Part shown: positions 35,841 through 45,136 of the stretch, in pieces | Numbering within the stretch: position 1 is the stretch's first letter | Layout: the number at the start of each line of letters is the position of its first letter | Origin: Burkholderiales bacterium | GTDB lineage: Bacteria > Pseudomonadota > Gammaproteobacteria > Burkholderiales > WYBJ01 | Reading direction: 5' to 3' | Assembly: GCA_022841915.1 (NCBI GenBank) | Contig: JALHQN010000001.1 | Location: forward strand, 496,001-560,000 | Length of the DNA: 64,000 bases | The notes under the pieces: generated by a model | What the model was told of the DNA's origin: nothing | Seen by the model: the letters and a program-made list of their open reading frames with translations, nothing else | The model's database searches: none | Position numbers and translations under genes: made by a program

Positions 35841-37529
35841 TTGAAGCCCCACCCATCCGCGCCGCGCAGCGGCGGCCAGTTGCTCATCGATGCGCTCCGA
35901 GTCCATGGTGCCGATACCATTTTCTGCGTTCCCGGAGAAAGCTACCTCGCCGCGCTCGACGCATTGCACGATCATCGCGACATCCGGTTGATCGTCTGCC
36001 GCCAGGAAGGCGGCGCGGCCAACATGGCCGAGGCTTACGGCAAGCTGACTGGACGTCCCGGCATCTGTTTCGTCACCCGCGGCCCGGGTGCCACCAACGC
36101 GAGCATCGGCGTGCATACGGGCAAGCAGGATTCCACGCCGATGATTCTCTTCATCGGTCAGGTCGGCTCCGACGCCATCGATCGCGAAGCCTTCCAGGAG
36201 ATCGACTTTCGCCGCATGTTCGGCGAGATGTCGAAATGGGTGGCTTCCATCGACCGCGCCGACCGCGTGCCCGAGTACGTGAGCCGCGCTTTCCATACGG
36301 CTGTCGCCGGACGGCCCGGCCCCGTGGTGCTCGCGCTACCCGACGACATGCTGGTCGCCAAGGCGACAGTGCCCGATACCGGCCCGTATACGCGCGTCGC
36401 GGCCCATCCGGGCGGGCAGGATCTGCAACGACTGCGGGCGATGCTGGCCGAAGCACGCCGCCCCTTGGCCATCCTCGGCGGCAATGGCTGGTCGCAGGCT
36501 TCGTGCGAGGATTTGAAGGCGTTCATCGCAGCGAACAATCTGCCGGCCGCAGCCGTCTTCCGCCGCCAGGATCTTTTGGACAATCGCGATCCGCACTACG
36601 TCGGCGACATCGCCGTCGGCATGAACCCCGCGCTCGACAAGCGGGTGCGCGAGGCCGACCTGCTGCTGGTGATCGGCGCGCGTTTGGGCGAATGGACCAC
36701 CAACGGCTACACCCTGATCCAGGCGCCCTGCCCGACGCAGAAACTCATCCATGTCCATGCCGGCGTCGAAGAACTCGGCAGCGTCTACCAGGCGGATCTC
36801 GCCATCAACTCCGGCATGCCGGAGTTCGCCGCGGCAGCCAAGGCGCTTGCGCCGGTGGACGGCAATGCATGGAAGTCCTGGACCGCACAGGCACGCGCCG
36901 ATTTCGAGCGCTGGCAGCAGCCCACCGACATGCCGGGAGAATTGAATCTCTCGCACGTGATGATGCATCTGCGCAAGCGCTTGCCGGAGAACACCATCGT
37001 CACCAACGACGCGGGAAATTTCGCCATCTGGGTGCATCGTTTCTACGCCTACACGGGCTTTCGGACGCAGCTCGCGCCGACCTCGGGTGCGATGGGCTAC
37101 GGCGTGCCTGCGGCGGTCGCGGCCAAGGTCGTTCATCCGGACCGGACGGTCGTGTGCTTTTGCGGCGACGGCGGTTTCCTCATGACCGGCCAGGAACTCG
37201 CCACGGCCGTGCAATACGATCTGCCTATCGTAGTCTTCGTGGTGAACAACGGCATGTTCGGCACGATCCGCATGCACCAGGAGCGGGAGTATCCCGGGCG
37301 GGTCTCGGGCACGGACTTGCGCAATCCGGATTTTGCCGCGCTGGCACGAGCCTATGGCGCGCACGGAGAGTGCGTCGTTCGCAACGATGAATTCGAACCT
37401 GCGCTAGAGCGCGCACTCGCCTCCGGCAAGCCCGCCATCATCGAACTGAAGATCGAGCAGGAAGCCATCACGCCGCGCACGACGATCGCGGCCATCCGAG
37501 CGGAGGCGTTGAAGACCAAGGGAGGATGA
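35841..37529 (+). CDS. Thiamine-diphosphate enzyme, acetolactate-synthase-like
   Basis: This 562-residue TPP enzyme has the three usual domains. The catalytic glutamate is in CRQEGGAANMAEAYGKLTG and the central domain starts near LRAMLAEARRPLAIL. The diphosphate/Mg motif is FCGDGGFLMTGQELATAVQ, ending in VVNNGMFG. The start is TTG at 35841 with GGAGG 5 bases upstream. It resembles the broad acetolactate-synthase-like group that also includes benzoylformate decarboxylase and 2-hydroxyacyl-CoA lyases. No small regulatory subunit is nearby, so biosynthetic acetolactate synthase is unlikely. Confidence 0.85.
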   Translation: MKPHPSAPRSGGQLLIDALRVHGADTIFCVPGESYLAALDALHDHRDIRLIVCRQEGGAANMAEAYGKLTGRPGICFVTRGPGATNASIGVHTGKQDSTPMILFIGQVGSDAIDREAFQEIDFRRMFGEMSKWVASIDRADRVPEYVSRAFHTAVAGRPGPVVLALPDDMLVAKATVPDTGPYTRVAAHPGGQDLQRLRAMLAEARRPLAILGGNGWSQASCEDLKAFIAANNLPAAAVFRRQDLLDNRDPHYVGDIAVGMNPALDKRVREADLLLVIGARLGEWTTNGYTLIQAPCPTQKLIHVHAGVEELGSVYQADLAINSGMPEFAAAAKALAPVDGNAWKSWTAQARADFERWQQPTDMPGELNLSHVMMHLRKRLPENTIVTNDAGNFAIWVHRFYAYTGFRTQLAPTSGAMGYGVPAAVAAKVVHPDRTVVCFCGDGGFLMTGQELATAVQYDLPIVVFVVNNGMFGTIRMHQEREYPGRVSGTDLRNPDFAALARAYGAHGECVVRNDEFEPALERALASGKPAIIELKIEQEAITPRTTIAAIRAEALKTKGG

Positions 37530-37540
37530 CGATCAGCGCA

Positions 37541-37787
37541 CTCACGCCTGCGAGCCGGACCGGCGGCAGCAGCGTGATCGGCACCGAGATCGTCGCGCGA
37601 GATACGGAGGCGCCTGCAAAGCGAGATCGCCAAGGCGACCAGCCATCCCGAGCTGCGCAAGCTGTTCATCGAACAGGGTGTGGAACCCACGGCAAGCGCA
37701 TCGCCCGAGGAGTGCTCGGCCTTCGTCAAGGCTCAGTTCGAGAAACACAACAAGCTCTGGAAGTCGCTCGGCCTGAGCCCCAAATAA
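37541..37787 (+). pseudogene. Decayed 3' end of a Bug/TctC substrate-binding protein
   Basis: From about 37605 to the TAA at 37785-37787, one frame reads RLQSEIAKATSHPELRKLF, then EECSAFVKAQFEKHNKLWKS. This is the C-terminal pattern of Bug/TctC receptors. Just upstream, another frame carries EIVAR, the usual lead-in, so a frameshift separates the pieces. No N-terminal part is present. It begins directly after the TPP enzyme stop, suggesting a deletion removed most of the receptor gene. Confidence 0.55.
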
Positions 37788-37814
37788 ATTTCCGCGCGCG
37801 AGTGCGCAGGACGG

Positions 37815-38762
37815 TCACAGGGGATTGGGCACCGGCTGTCCGTCGAAGTAGGCGCGCAGATTCGCCAAGGTGCACGCACCCATGGCGGCGCGCGTCTCGT
37901 GAGTCGCGCTCGACTGGTGCGGCGAGAGCACCACGTTGTCGAGATCGAACAAGGCCGGCGGCACCCGCGGCTCGTCGGCATAGACGTCCAGGCCCGCTGC
38001 GCGAATGAGGCGTCGCTGCAGCGCTGCGATCAGTGCCTCCTCGTCCACCACGCTGCCCCGCGCGATATTGACGAGAATGCCCTCAGGCCCGAGCGCCTCC
38101 AGCACCTCGCGCCCGACGAGGTGACGCGTCGCCGGGCCGCCCGGACACGTCAGCACCAGAAAGCCGACATCGCGTGCCATCGCCGCGAGGTCGCCATAGT
38201 AGCGATAGCGCGGATGCTGCTTGTCTCGCGGCCCGTGATAGGCCACCGACATGCCGAAGGCCTCCAGCCGCCTGGCGACTGCGCAGCCGATGCGCCCCAG
38301 CCCCACGATGCCGACGCGACCGCCGTTCACCCGATGCGTGAAGTTCATGATCCCGGCGAGCCAGCGGCCCTCGCGCACGAAGCGATCGCCCCGGACGATT
38401 TGCCGCGATGCGGCAAGCAGCAGAACGACGCCCATGTCGGCGACATCCTCGACCAGGACATCGGGCGTGTTCGTCACCACGATGCCGCGGCTGCGCGCAT
38501 AGTCGACGTCGATGGGATCCACCCCGACGCCGAAGCAGGCGATGATTTCCGCTCGCGGAAAGCGTTCGATGAGACTGCGCGGCGTAGGGATGGACGAACC
38601 GGTGACGATGCCGCGCACGCGATCGCCCACAGCAGCGACGAGGGCGTCTTTGTCCGCGGCATCGAAGTAGCGGTGCACCGCATACTGTGCCGACAGCGCC
38701 CGCATCATTGCCTCGGGATAGTCGCGCAACAAGATCAATTCCGGACGCTGTTCCATTTCCAA
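37815..38762 (-). CDS. D-2-hydroxyacid dehydrogenase (hydroxypyruvate/glyoxylate reductase-like)
   Basis: This 315-residue protein has the NAD(P)-binding RVGIVGLGRIGCAVARRLEA near residue 148. The catalytic arginine is in VNIARGSVVDEEAL, the Glu in the VYADEPRVP region and the His in VLSPHQSSATHE. The pattern is that of hydroxypyruvate and glyoxylate reductases. It is 33 bases downstream of the permease gene dppC on the same strand, so co-transcription is likely. Confidence 0.9.
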   Translation of the reverse strand: MEMEQRPELILLRDYPEAMMRALSAQYAVHRYFDAADKDALVAAVGDRVRGIVTGSSIPTPRSLIERFPRAEIIACFGVGVDPIDVDYARSRGIVVTNTPDVLVEDVADMGVVLLLAASRQIVRGDRFVREGRWLAGIMNFTHRVNGGRVGIVGLGRIGCAVARRLEAFGMSVAYHGPRDKQHPRYRYYGDLAAMARDVGFLVLTCPGGPATRHLVGREVLEALGPEGILVNIARGSVVDEEALIAALQRRLIRAAGLDVYADEPRVPPALFDLDNVVLSPHQSSATHETRAAMGACTLANLRAYFDGQPVPNPL

Positions 38763-38795
38763 CCCTTGCAGTGATGATCGAGACAGCGCCGATTA

Positions 38796-39707
38796 TCAGC
38801 GAGCCAGGCGAGGATTGAGCACGTCGCGCAGTTGATCGGCCACCAGATTGATGGACATGATGGTGATCAGCAAGGCCAGCCCCGGATAGAAGCTGATCCA
38901 GTACTTGCCGCTCAGCAGATAGGCGAACCCGTTCGCGATCAGCAGTCCGAGCGAGGGCTCGGTGATGGGCAGTCCCAGGCCGAGGAACGACAGCGTGGCT
39001 TCGAGCGAGATCGCATGCGCGACCTGCACGGTGGCCACCACGATCAGCGGCGGCAGGCAGTTCGGGAGGATGTGGCGAAACAGGATGCGGGCGGGCGACA
39101 GGCGCAAGCCCCGAGCAGCTTCGACGTAGTCCTTGTTGCGCTCGACCAGTGCCGTCGATCGGACCGTCCGCGCGTAATACGCCCACTGCACCGCGATCAG
39201 GGCGATGACGATCTTGTCCACGCCCTGCCCCACGACTGCGAGCAGGATCAGCGCAACGAGGATAGACGGGAAGGACAGCTGCAGATCCACCAGCCGCATG
39301 ATGAACGCGTCGGTGCGTCCGCCCGCGTAGGCGGCAACCAGCCCCAGCACCAGACCCAGGGCCACCGCCGCAACCGTGGCCGATATCCCCACGCCCAGAC
39401 TGATGCGCAGCCCATAGAAGATAGCCGAAAGCATGTCGCGGCCTTGGTCGTCGCTGCCCAGCAGGAAGATCATTCCGCTGCCGCTCTTCTGCCCGGGCTC
39501 CAGGCGCGAATCCATGATGTCGAGCTGCGCCAGATCGTAGGGGTTCTGGGGCGAGATCAAGGGCGCGGCGAGGGCGACGAAGAGAATCCCGACCAGGACG
39601 AGGAGCGCGACCACGGCAAGGCGGCTTGCTGCGTACTCGGCGATGAAACGGCGCAGCGGCGTTTCCGCGACCGCGGCGTCCGACGTGGCGATACCTGGCT
39701 GCGTCAT
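38796..39707 (-). CDS. ABC transporter permease, DppC/OppC type
   Basis: This 303-residue inner-membrane protein has about six helices. Its N-terminal OppC-type domain contains FLLGSDDQGRDMLSAIFYGL. The binding-protein-dependent permease loop is YVEAARGLRLSPARILFRHI, followed by LEATLSFLGLGLP. It partners DppB, with which it overlaps by 4 bases (ATGA). No substrate-binding protein or ATPase gene lies beside the pair, so the rest of the transporter must be encoded elsewhere or lost. Dipeptide, oligopeptide or nickel transport are the usual family roles. Confidence 0.9.
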   Translation of the reverse strand: MTQPGIATSDAAVAETPLRRFIAEYAASRLAVVALLVLVGILFVALAAPLISPQNPYDLAQLDIMDSRLEPGQKSGSGMIFLLGSDDQGRDMLSAIFYGLRISLGVGISATVAAVALGLVLGLVAAYAGGRTDAFIMRLVDLQLSFPSILVALILLAVVGQGVDKIVIALIAVQWAYYARTVRSTALVERNKDYVEAARGLRLSPARILFRHILPNCLPPLIVVATVQVAHAISLEATLSFLGLGLPITEPSLGLLIANGFAYLLSGKYWISFYPGLALLITIMSINLVADQLRDVLNPRLAR

Positions 39708-40681
39708 GCAGTCGCCTCGGACAGCCGCACCCGGGGATCGAGCGCCGAATAGAGCAGATCGACCACCAGGTTGATGACGATGAACAGCACCACGATGACC
39801 ATCAGGTAGGCGACGACCACCGGCCGGTCGAGCACGTTGATCGAGTCGATCAGCAGCTTGCCCGTGCCGGGCCAGGCGAAGATCGTCTCGGTCACGATCG
39901 AGAACGCGACGACGGATCCGAACTCCAGCCCGATCACCGTCACGATCGGGATCATGATGTTCTTGAGAATGTGCACACCGACGACCCGCCGCATCCTGAG
40001 CCCCTTGGCCCGGGCGAACTTGACGTAATCCTGCAGAACGGCCTCACGGGTTCCGGCCCGCGTGAGCCTGACGAGCAAGGAGAGCTTGAACAGCGCCAGG
40101 TTGAACGCGGGCAGCAGCAGATGCTGGATGCCATCCCAGGTGAGGAAGCTCCAGTGCATGCCGAACACCTCGACCGTCGCGCCCCGTCCCGAAGACGGGA
40201 ACCAGCCCAGATGCACCGAGAACAGCATGATCAGCATCAGACCGACCCAGAACGTGGGCAGCGAAAAGCCGACGATGGAGCCGGCCATGATGGTCTTGGC
40301 GAGCCACGAATCGGGCTTGAGGCCCGCGTACAGGCCGAGTGGAATGCCGAGCAGGATGGCGATGACCATCGCCGCCAATGCCAGTTCCAGCGTCGCCGGC
40401 AAGCGCTGCAGAATGAGTTCGACCGCCGGCGTGTTGAATGCGAACGAGCGCCCGAAGTCGCCCGACAGCGCCTGCTGCAGGAAAATGCTGTACTGCTCCC
40501 AAAGCGGCTTGTCCAAGCCGAGGGCCGCCACGGCCCGGGCCACCTCCTGCTGATCCGCTTCGGGACTGATCAGCAAGTCGACCGGATTGCCGATCGCGTA
40601 CACGCCGATGAACACCAGCAGCGACATCACGAACAGAAGCGCGATGCTGGCACCGAGACGACGGATCAGGTACGCGAGCAT
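39704..40681 (-). CDS. ABC transporter permease, DppB/OppB type
   Basis: This 325-residue permease starts MLAYLIRRLGASIALLFVMS, the family N-terminus. It has the conserved YSIFLQQALSGDFGRSF loop, the EAA-type sequence YVKFARAKGLRMRRVVGVHI and the segment ETIFAWPGTGKLL. The ATG at 40679-40681 is chosen over the upstream frame opening because it gives the normal start. The stop overlaps the dppC start. It is the first gene of a dppB-dppC-dehydrogenase run. Confidence 0.9.
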   Translation of the reverse strand: MLAYLIRRLGASIALLFVMSLLVFIGVYAIGNPVDLLISPEADQQEVARAVAALGLDKPLWEQYSIFLQQALSGDFGRSFAFNTPAVELILQRLPATLELALAAMVIAILLGIPLGLYAGLKPDSWLAKTIMAGSIVGFSLPTFWVGLMLIMLFSVHLGWFPSSGRGATVEVFGMHWSFLTWDGIQHLLLPAFNLALFKLSLLVRLTRAGTREAVLQDYVKFARAKGLRMRRVVGVHILKNIMIPIVTVIGLEFGSVVAFSIVTETIFAWPGTGKLLIDSINVLDRPVVVAYLMVIVVLFIVINLVVDLLYSALDPRVRLSEATA

Positions 40682-40995
40682 GGTCGCCTGCGCCCTACCC
40701 GTACGAGTGCGCACCCAGTGGTTGTCGATCGCCCCCGGTTCGTCACAGCTGGAGCGGCTTGCCTACCGCTCATTGCATGGCGGTCGAGCTGCTGGCCGGC
40801 GGCAGCGCGCGCGCTCCGAATGCGGTGTCCATCCCCAATCGTATTTCCATTGAGTTCCCGAGCCGATGCGTATCCGAAACAAGCCTAACACAGGCCGGAT
40901 TGTCGCCGTGTCGGCGTTGACACGCCCCGATCGGGCCACCTATGCTGGGACTGGTCATTGCCCGCACGGGCCTTCTTCGATTCGAGAGCCGCATC
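40682..40995. other. Intergenic region between divergent dppB and the M20 peptidase
   Basis: These 314 bases separate two divergent genes and presumably hold promoters for both. I see no clear operator, hairpin or small gene. Confidence 0.4.
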
Positions 40996-42159
40996 ATGCC
41001 GACAGCTTCCCCGAACGTGGTCGAATCCATCGCCAAGGCCGTGGGCTTTTCCACCGTGAGCCGCGATTCGAATCTGCGCTTGATCGAATGGGCTCAAGCG
41101 GAACTCGAACGCATCGGCGCCCGCTGCCGGCTCACCTACGACAGTGAGCGACGCAAGGCCAATCTCTTCGCCAGCCTAGGCCCCGACGAGCCCGGCGGCG
41201 TGGTCCTCTCGGGTCACACCGATGTCGTCCCGGTCGACGGTCAGAAATGGGACACCGATCCTTTCCGGGCCGAAGTCGCCGGGGATCGGATCTACGGGCG
41301 CGGCACCTCCGACATGAAGGGTTTCGTTGCGACCGTGCTGGCGCTCGCGCCTGAATTCGTCGCCAACGGCCTGCGACAACCGCTGCACCTGGCCCTGTCC
41401 TACGACGAGGAGATCGGCTGCATCGGCGTGCGGGGGCTGCTCGCCGATCTGAAACAAGCCGGGATTCATCCCTCATCGGTGATCGTCGGCGAGCCGACCA
41501 GCATGCGGGTCGTGATCGGTCACAAAGGCAAGCACAGCTTTCGCTGCAAGGTGCGCGGGCTGGCGTGTCATTCGGCCTATGCGCCGCAGGGAGTCAATGC
41601 GGTCGAGGCCGCTGCCGAGATCATCGCCTATCTGAAAAGCATGGCACGTCGCTTTCGGGACCAGGGCCCTTACGACGCCTTGTTCGACATCTCACACACC
41701 ACCGTCCATACGGGCGTGATTCACGGTGGCACCGCGCTCAACATCGTGCCCAAGGAATGCAGCTTCGATTTCGAATTTCGACATCTTCCGGGCGACCGTC
41801 CCGAAGCGCTGTTCGAAGAGGTCAAGCGGTTCGCCGAGGGCACCCTGTTGCCGGAAATGCAGCGGGTCGATCCGAACAGCGGCTTCGAGTGGGAAGTCCT
41901 CTCGCTCATGCCCGGACTCGATGTCTCGACCGATACGCCGACAGCGCGACTCGCCCTGGGCCTCACCGATGCGCGCGATGTCGGCAAAGTGTCTTATGGC
42001 ACCGAGGCTTCATTGTTCCAGGAGGCGGGCATGCCGGCGGTCGTGTGCGGCCCGGGCAGCATCGAGCAGGCGCACAAGCCCAACGAGTACGTCAGCCTGG
42101 AGCAGATCGCTCAGTGCGAGGCCTTCCTGCGCAGGCTGATGCAGCGCATGTGCGGCTGA
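40996..42159 (+). CDS. M20 family deacylase, acetylornithine deacetylase-like
   Basis: This 387-residue protein belongs to the ArgE branch of the M20 metallopeptidases. Metal and catalytic sites are visible: VVLSGHTDVVPVDG (His, Asp), YGRGTSDMKGFVA, SYDEEIGCIGVRG (Glu pair), VGEPTSMRVV and, near the C-terminus, GPGSIEQAHKPNEYV. The dimerisation domain lies between. The ATG at 40996 is preferred over 40942 because it gives the normal N-terminus. Acetylornithine is the classic substrate, but other N-acyl amino acids are possible since no arginine genes are nearby. Confidence 0.87.
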   Translation: MPTASPNVVESIAKAVGFSTVSRDSNLRLIEWAQAELERIGARCRLTYDSERRKANLFASLGPDEPGGVVLSGHTDVVPVDGQKWDTDPFRAEVAGDRIYGRGTSDMKGFVATVLALAPEFVANGLRQPLHLALSYDEEIGCIGVRGLLADLKQAGIHPSSVIVGEPTSMRVVIGHKGKHSFRCKVRGLACHSAYAPQGVNAVEAAAEIIAYLKSMARRFRDQGPYDALFDISHTTVHTGVIHGGTALNIVPKECSFDFEFRHLPGDRPEALFEEVKRFAEGTLLPEMQRVDPNSGFEWEVLSLMPGLDVSTDTPTARLALGLTDARDVGKVSYGTEASLFQEAGMPAVVCGPGSIEQAHKPNEYVSLEQIAQCEAFLRRLMQRMCG

Positions 42160-42264
42160 TCGCGGCCTTGCGCGCGAACGTGAATTTCCTCACGCTTGCG
42201 CTGCGCCCAACGCCGGCATACTGGCGACCAACCCGTCTTGACCGTTTGCCCGCCAGGAGAAATC

Positions 42265-43527
42265 ATGCGCGCCCTCGCCGTTGCCCTCTGCCTTACGTTC
42301 GCCGGCACCGCCTTTGCCCAATCTTTTTCCAACCCGTCGCTGATCGTATCGAACTTCCTGCTGGGCAACAGCATCAGCGACCCGACGGGCATCCGCTTCA
42401 CGGGCGCCAACCAGGGTTTCGTCATCGAAAAGGGCGGAACGGTAAAGCGCTTCAACAACGGCGCGCTTTCCACGGTGCTCGATCTTTCGGTCGCCACCAA
42501 CAGCGAGCGCGGCTTGCTCGGGATCGCAATCGATCCGGGCTACGCGCAAAACGGACACGTCTATCTGTACTATAGCGCCGGCAGCGGCAGCACCTGGACG
42601 GAGAACCGCCTCGCCCGCTACACGTGGGACGGCAACAGCGCGCTCGTCAACCCGGTGACTCTGGCGTCCTTCGGATCGAGCAGCGACGGGCAGACCAACG
42701 GCCCGAATCACAACGGGGGGCCGCTCGTCTTCGGTCAGGACGGCAAGCTGTATGGCGCGACAGGCGACCTGAACCGAAACGGTATCGAACAAAACCAGTC
42801 CAGCACGACGAGTGCGCGCAGCGGCGGCGTGTATCGGCTCAATCCCGACGGCTCGGTACCTCTCGACAACCCATTCGCCGGCAACGCCAATCAAGACGTT
42901 CGGCCCTGGTACACCTACGGCGTGCGCAATTCCTTCGGCCTTGCCGTCGACCCGGTCACGGGCCGGATCTGGAATACCGAGAACGGTCCAGGCAGCTACG
43001 ACGAAATCAATCTGCTGAGCGCGGGCATGAACAGCGGTTGGCGGCCGATCATGGGGCCGGACAGTCGGGACAGCAATTCGACGAGCGATCTGGTGCAGCT
43101 GCCCGGCGCGAGCTACCAGGATCCGCAGTTCTCGTTCGCCCAGCCGATCGGCATCACCGCCATGCACTTCCTGCATGGCTCTGCCTGGGGTCCGCAGTAC
43201 GACGACGCCGTCCTGGTCGGCGAAACCAACCGGGGGCGCATGTGGCTCTTGCGGCTCAACGAGGACCGCGATGGCTTCGTGCTGACGGGCGACGTGGCCG
43301 ACGGCGTCCTCGATCCAGGCGATGCGTTCGCTGCGTTCGGCACGGGCTTCAACGTCGTCACCGATATTCAGCGCGGTCCGGATGGCGCTCTCTATATCGC
43401 AGCTCTGGGCGCGGACGCCGTCTACCGGGTGGCGCCGATTCCAGAGCCGACGACCTGGGCGCTGACGCTGGCGGGTTTGGCGCTCGTGGGCCTGGCCGCG
43501 CGCAGGCAACGGCGTCGGCTGGCATAG
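42265..43527 (+). CDS. PEP-CTERM protein with glucose/sorbosone-dehydrogenase-like beta-propeller
   Basis: This 420-residue exported protein has a signal peptide at residues 1-19 (ending GTAFA) and a six-bladed PQQ-dependent sugar-dehydrogenase-like propeller. Signature pieces are ERGLLGIAIDPGY, NGGPLVFGQDGKLYGATGD and TENGPGSYDEINLL. The C-terminus is a PEP-CTERM sorting tag: PEPTTWALTLAGLALVGLAA followed by basic residues. Exosortase would therefore anchor or cut it during export. The ATG at 42265 follows AGGAGA. Whether it binds PQQ is uncertain. No exosortase gene is in the window. Confidence 0.88.
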   Translation: MRALAVALCLTFAGTAFAQSFSNPSLIVSNFLLGNSISDPTGIRFTGANQGFVIEKGGTVKRFNNGALSTVLDLSVATNSERGLLGIAIDPGYAQNGHVYLYYSAGSGSTWTENRLARYTWDGNSALVNPVTLASFGSSSDGQTNGPNHNGGPLVFGQDGKLYGATGDLNRNGIEQNQSSTTSARSGGVYRLNPDGSVPLDNPFAGNANQDVRPWYTYGVRNSFGLAVDPVTGRIWNTENGPGSYDEINLLSAGMNSGWRPIMGPDSRDSNSTSDLVQLPGASYQDPQFSFAQPIGITAMHFLHGSAWGPQYDDAVLVGETNRGRMWLLRLNEDRDGFVLTGDVADGVLDPGDAFAAFGTGFNVVTDIQRGPDGALYIAALGADAVYRVAPIPEPTTWALTLAGLALVGLAARRQRRRLA

Positions 43528-43636
43528 CCGGACTCACTTCCCCCAGCCTGCAGTTTTCACGGCATGAGCGCAGCCGGGTGCAATTGACACCCGGAGGCTT
43601 TGGCGGCAGGATCGCGGCCTTTGGCCATTCGCCGCC

Positions 43637-44860
43637 ATGTCCGCCGCACTGAAAAACATCCGCGTTCTCGACCTGTCGCGCATCCTGGCCGGCCCCTGGA
43701 GTACTCAGGTGCTGGCCGACCTCGGCGCCGAAGTCATCAAGGTAGAGCGGCCGGGCAGAGGCGATGACACCCGCGCCTGGGGGCCGCCCTTCCTCAAGGA
43801 CGAGGCGGGCAACGATTCCGCAGACTCCGCCTACTATCAGTGCGCCAACCGAGCCAAAAAATCGGTGACGATCGATTTATCCCGCCCAGAAGGCCAGGCG
43901 CTCATCCGCGAAATCGCCGCGCAAGTCGACGTCCTGGTGGAGAATTTCAAGGTCGGCGATCTCGCCCGCTACGGACTGGGCTACGAGGACATCCACGCCA
44001 TCAACCCGCGCATCGTCTATTGCTCCATTACCGGTTTCGGCCAGAACGGCCCGTACCGGGATCGGGCCGGCTACGACTTCATGATTCAGGGCATGGGCGG
44101 TCTGATGAGCGTGACCGGCGAGCGCGACGAGCGTCCGGGCGGCGGTCCGCAAAAAGCGGGCGTTGCCATCGCGGACCTCATGACCGGCATGTACAGCACC
44201 GTCGGCATCCTGAGCGCTCTGTGGGAGCGCAACGCGAGCGGCGTCGGCCAGCACATCGATATGGCCTTGCTCGACACCCAGGTCGCCTGGCTGGCAAACC
44301 AGAACCTCAATTACCTGTTTTCGGGCGAGCCACCCCGCCGCATGGGCAATTCTCACCCGAACCTGACGCCCTACGACGCGTTCCCCACCCGCGACGGCGA
44401 CATCATTCTGGCCATCGGCAACGAGGGGCAGTACGCGAAATTCTGCAACGTCGCGGGTTTGTCGGCGCTGATCGACGACGCGCGTTTCCGGGACAACCCC
44501 TCGCGGGTGGCCAACCGGGACGAGCTCAAGGCGCTGATCGCGCCCGCCATGCTGGCACGGACCACCGCGGAGTGGATTCGCATCCTGGAGCCCTTGGGGG
44601 TTCCCTGCGGCCCGATCAACCGCCTCGACCAGGTTTTCGCGGATCCGCAGGTCGTCCACCGCCGGATGCAGGTCGACGTGCCCCACCCCGTGGCAGGACG
44701 CTTGCCCCTGGTGGCGAATCCCATCAAGTTCTCCCGCACGCCCATCGTGTACGACACGCCGCCCCCGATGCTGGGCGAGCACACCGACGAGGTGCTGCGC
44801 GACGTGCTGGGCAAAACACCGCAGCAAATCGACGACTTGCGCCAGCGCGGCATTGTTTAG
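43637..44860 (+). CDS. Class III CoA-transferase (CaiB/BaiF family)
   Basis: This 407-residue family III CoA-transferase begins with IRVLDLSRILAGPWSTQVLA. VLVENFKVGDLARYGLG, the catalytic-aspartate stretch HIDMALLDTQVAW (Asp near residue 212) and GGPQKAGVAIADLMTGMYS follow. The subgroup resembles succinyl-CoA-dependent transferases for dicarboxylates, but the acid is not determinable. It stands alone between the PEP-CTERM gene and the giant exoprotein gene. Confidence 0.9.
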   Translation: MSAALKNIRVLDLSRILAGPWSTQVLADLGAEVIKVERPGRGDDTRAWGPPFLKDEAGNDSADSAYYQCANRAKKSVTIDLSRPEGQALIREIAAQVDVLVENFKVGDLARYGLGYEDIHAINPRIVYCSITGFGQNGPYRDRAGYDFMIQGMGGLMSVTGERDERPGGGPQKAGVAIADLMTGMYSTVGILSALWERNASGVGQHIDMALLDTQVAWLANQNLNYLFSGEPPRRMGNSHPNLTPYDAFPTRDGDIILAIGNEGQYAKFCNVAGLSALIDDARFRDNPSRVANRDELKALIAPAMLARTTAEWIRILEPLGVPCGPINRLDQVFADPQVVHRRMQVDVPHPVAGRLPLVANPIKFSRTPIVYDTPPPMLGEHTDEVLRDVLGKTPQQIDDLRQRGIV

Positions 44861-45136
44861 GCCTCCCGGCGCTCGCTGGTTAGGGGGGCCGCCGCGCACC
44901 CGCCGTGGATCGTGCGGAGGGTCTCCCCCGCTGCCAGGTCGATCTGGGCCGATTCTTGCATTATCCTTATCCTGATCGCATGCCCTGCGCCCTTGTCACG
45001 CAAACCGGATATCTGCGGTGACTTGGGGCCTCTGCTTGGGGGAGCGCTAGTCAATCTAAGTGATAACATGATCGAGCCATTACGCCCGATCCCGAATCCG
45101 GCACATCCAGAGTCAGCAATAGTTAGGGAGCTCGTC

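Noticed and set aside
35841-37529. Biosynthetic acetolactate synthase (ilvB)
   Set aside because: No ilvN or ilvC nearby, and the setting is catabolic; named only as acetolactate-synthase-like.
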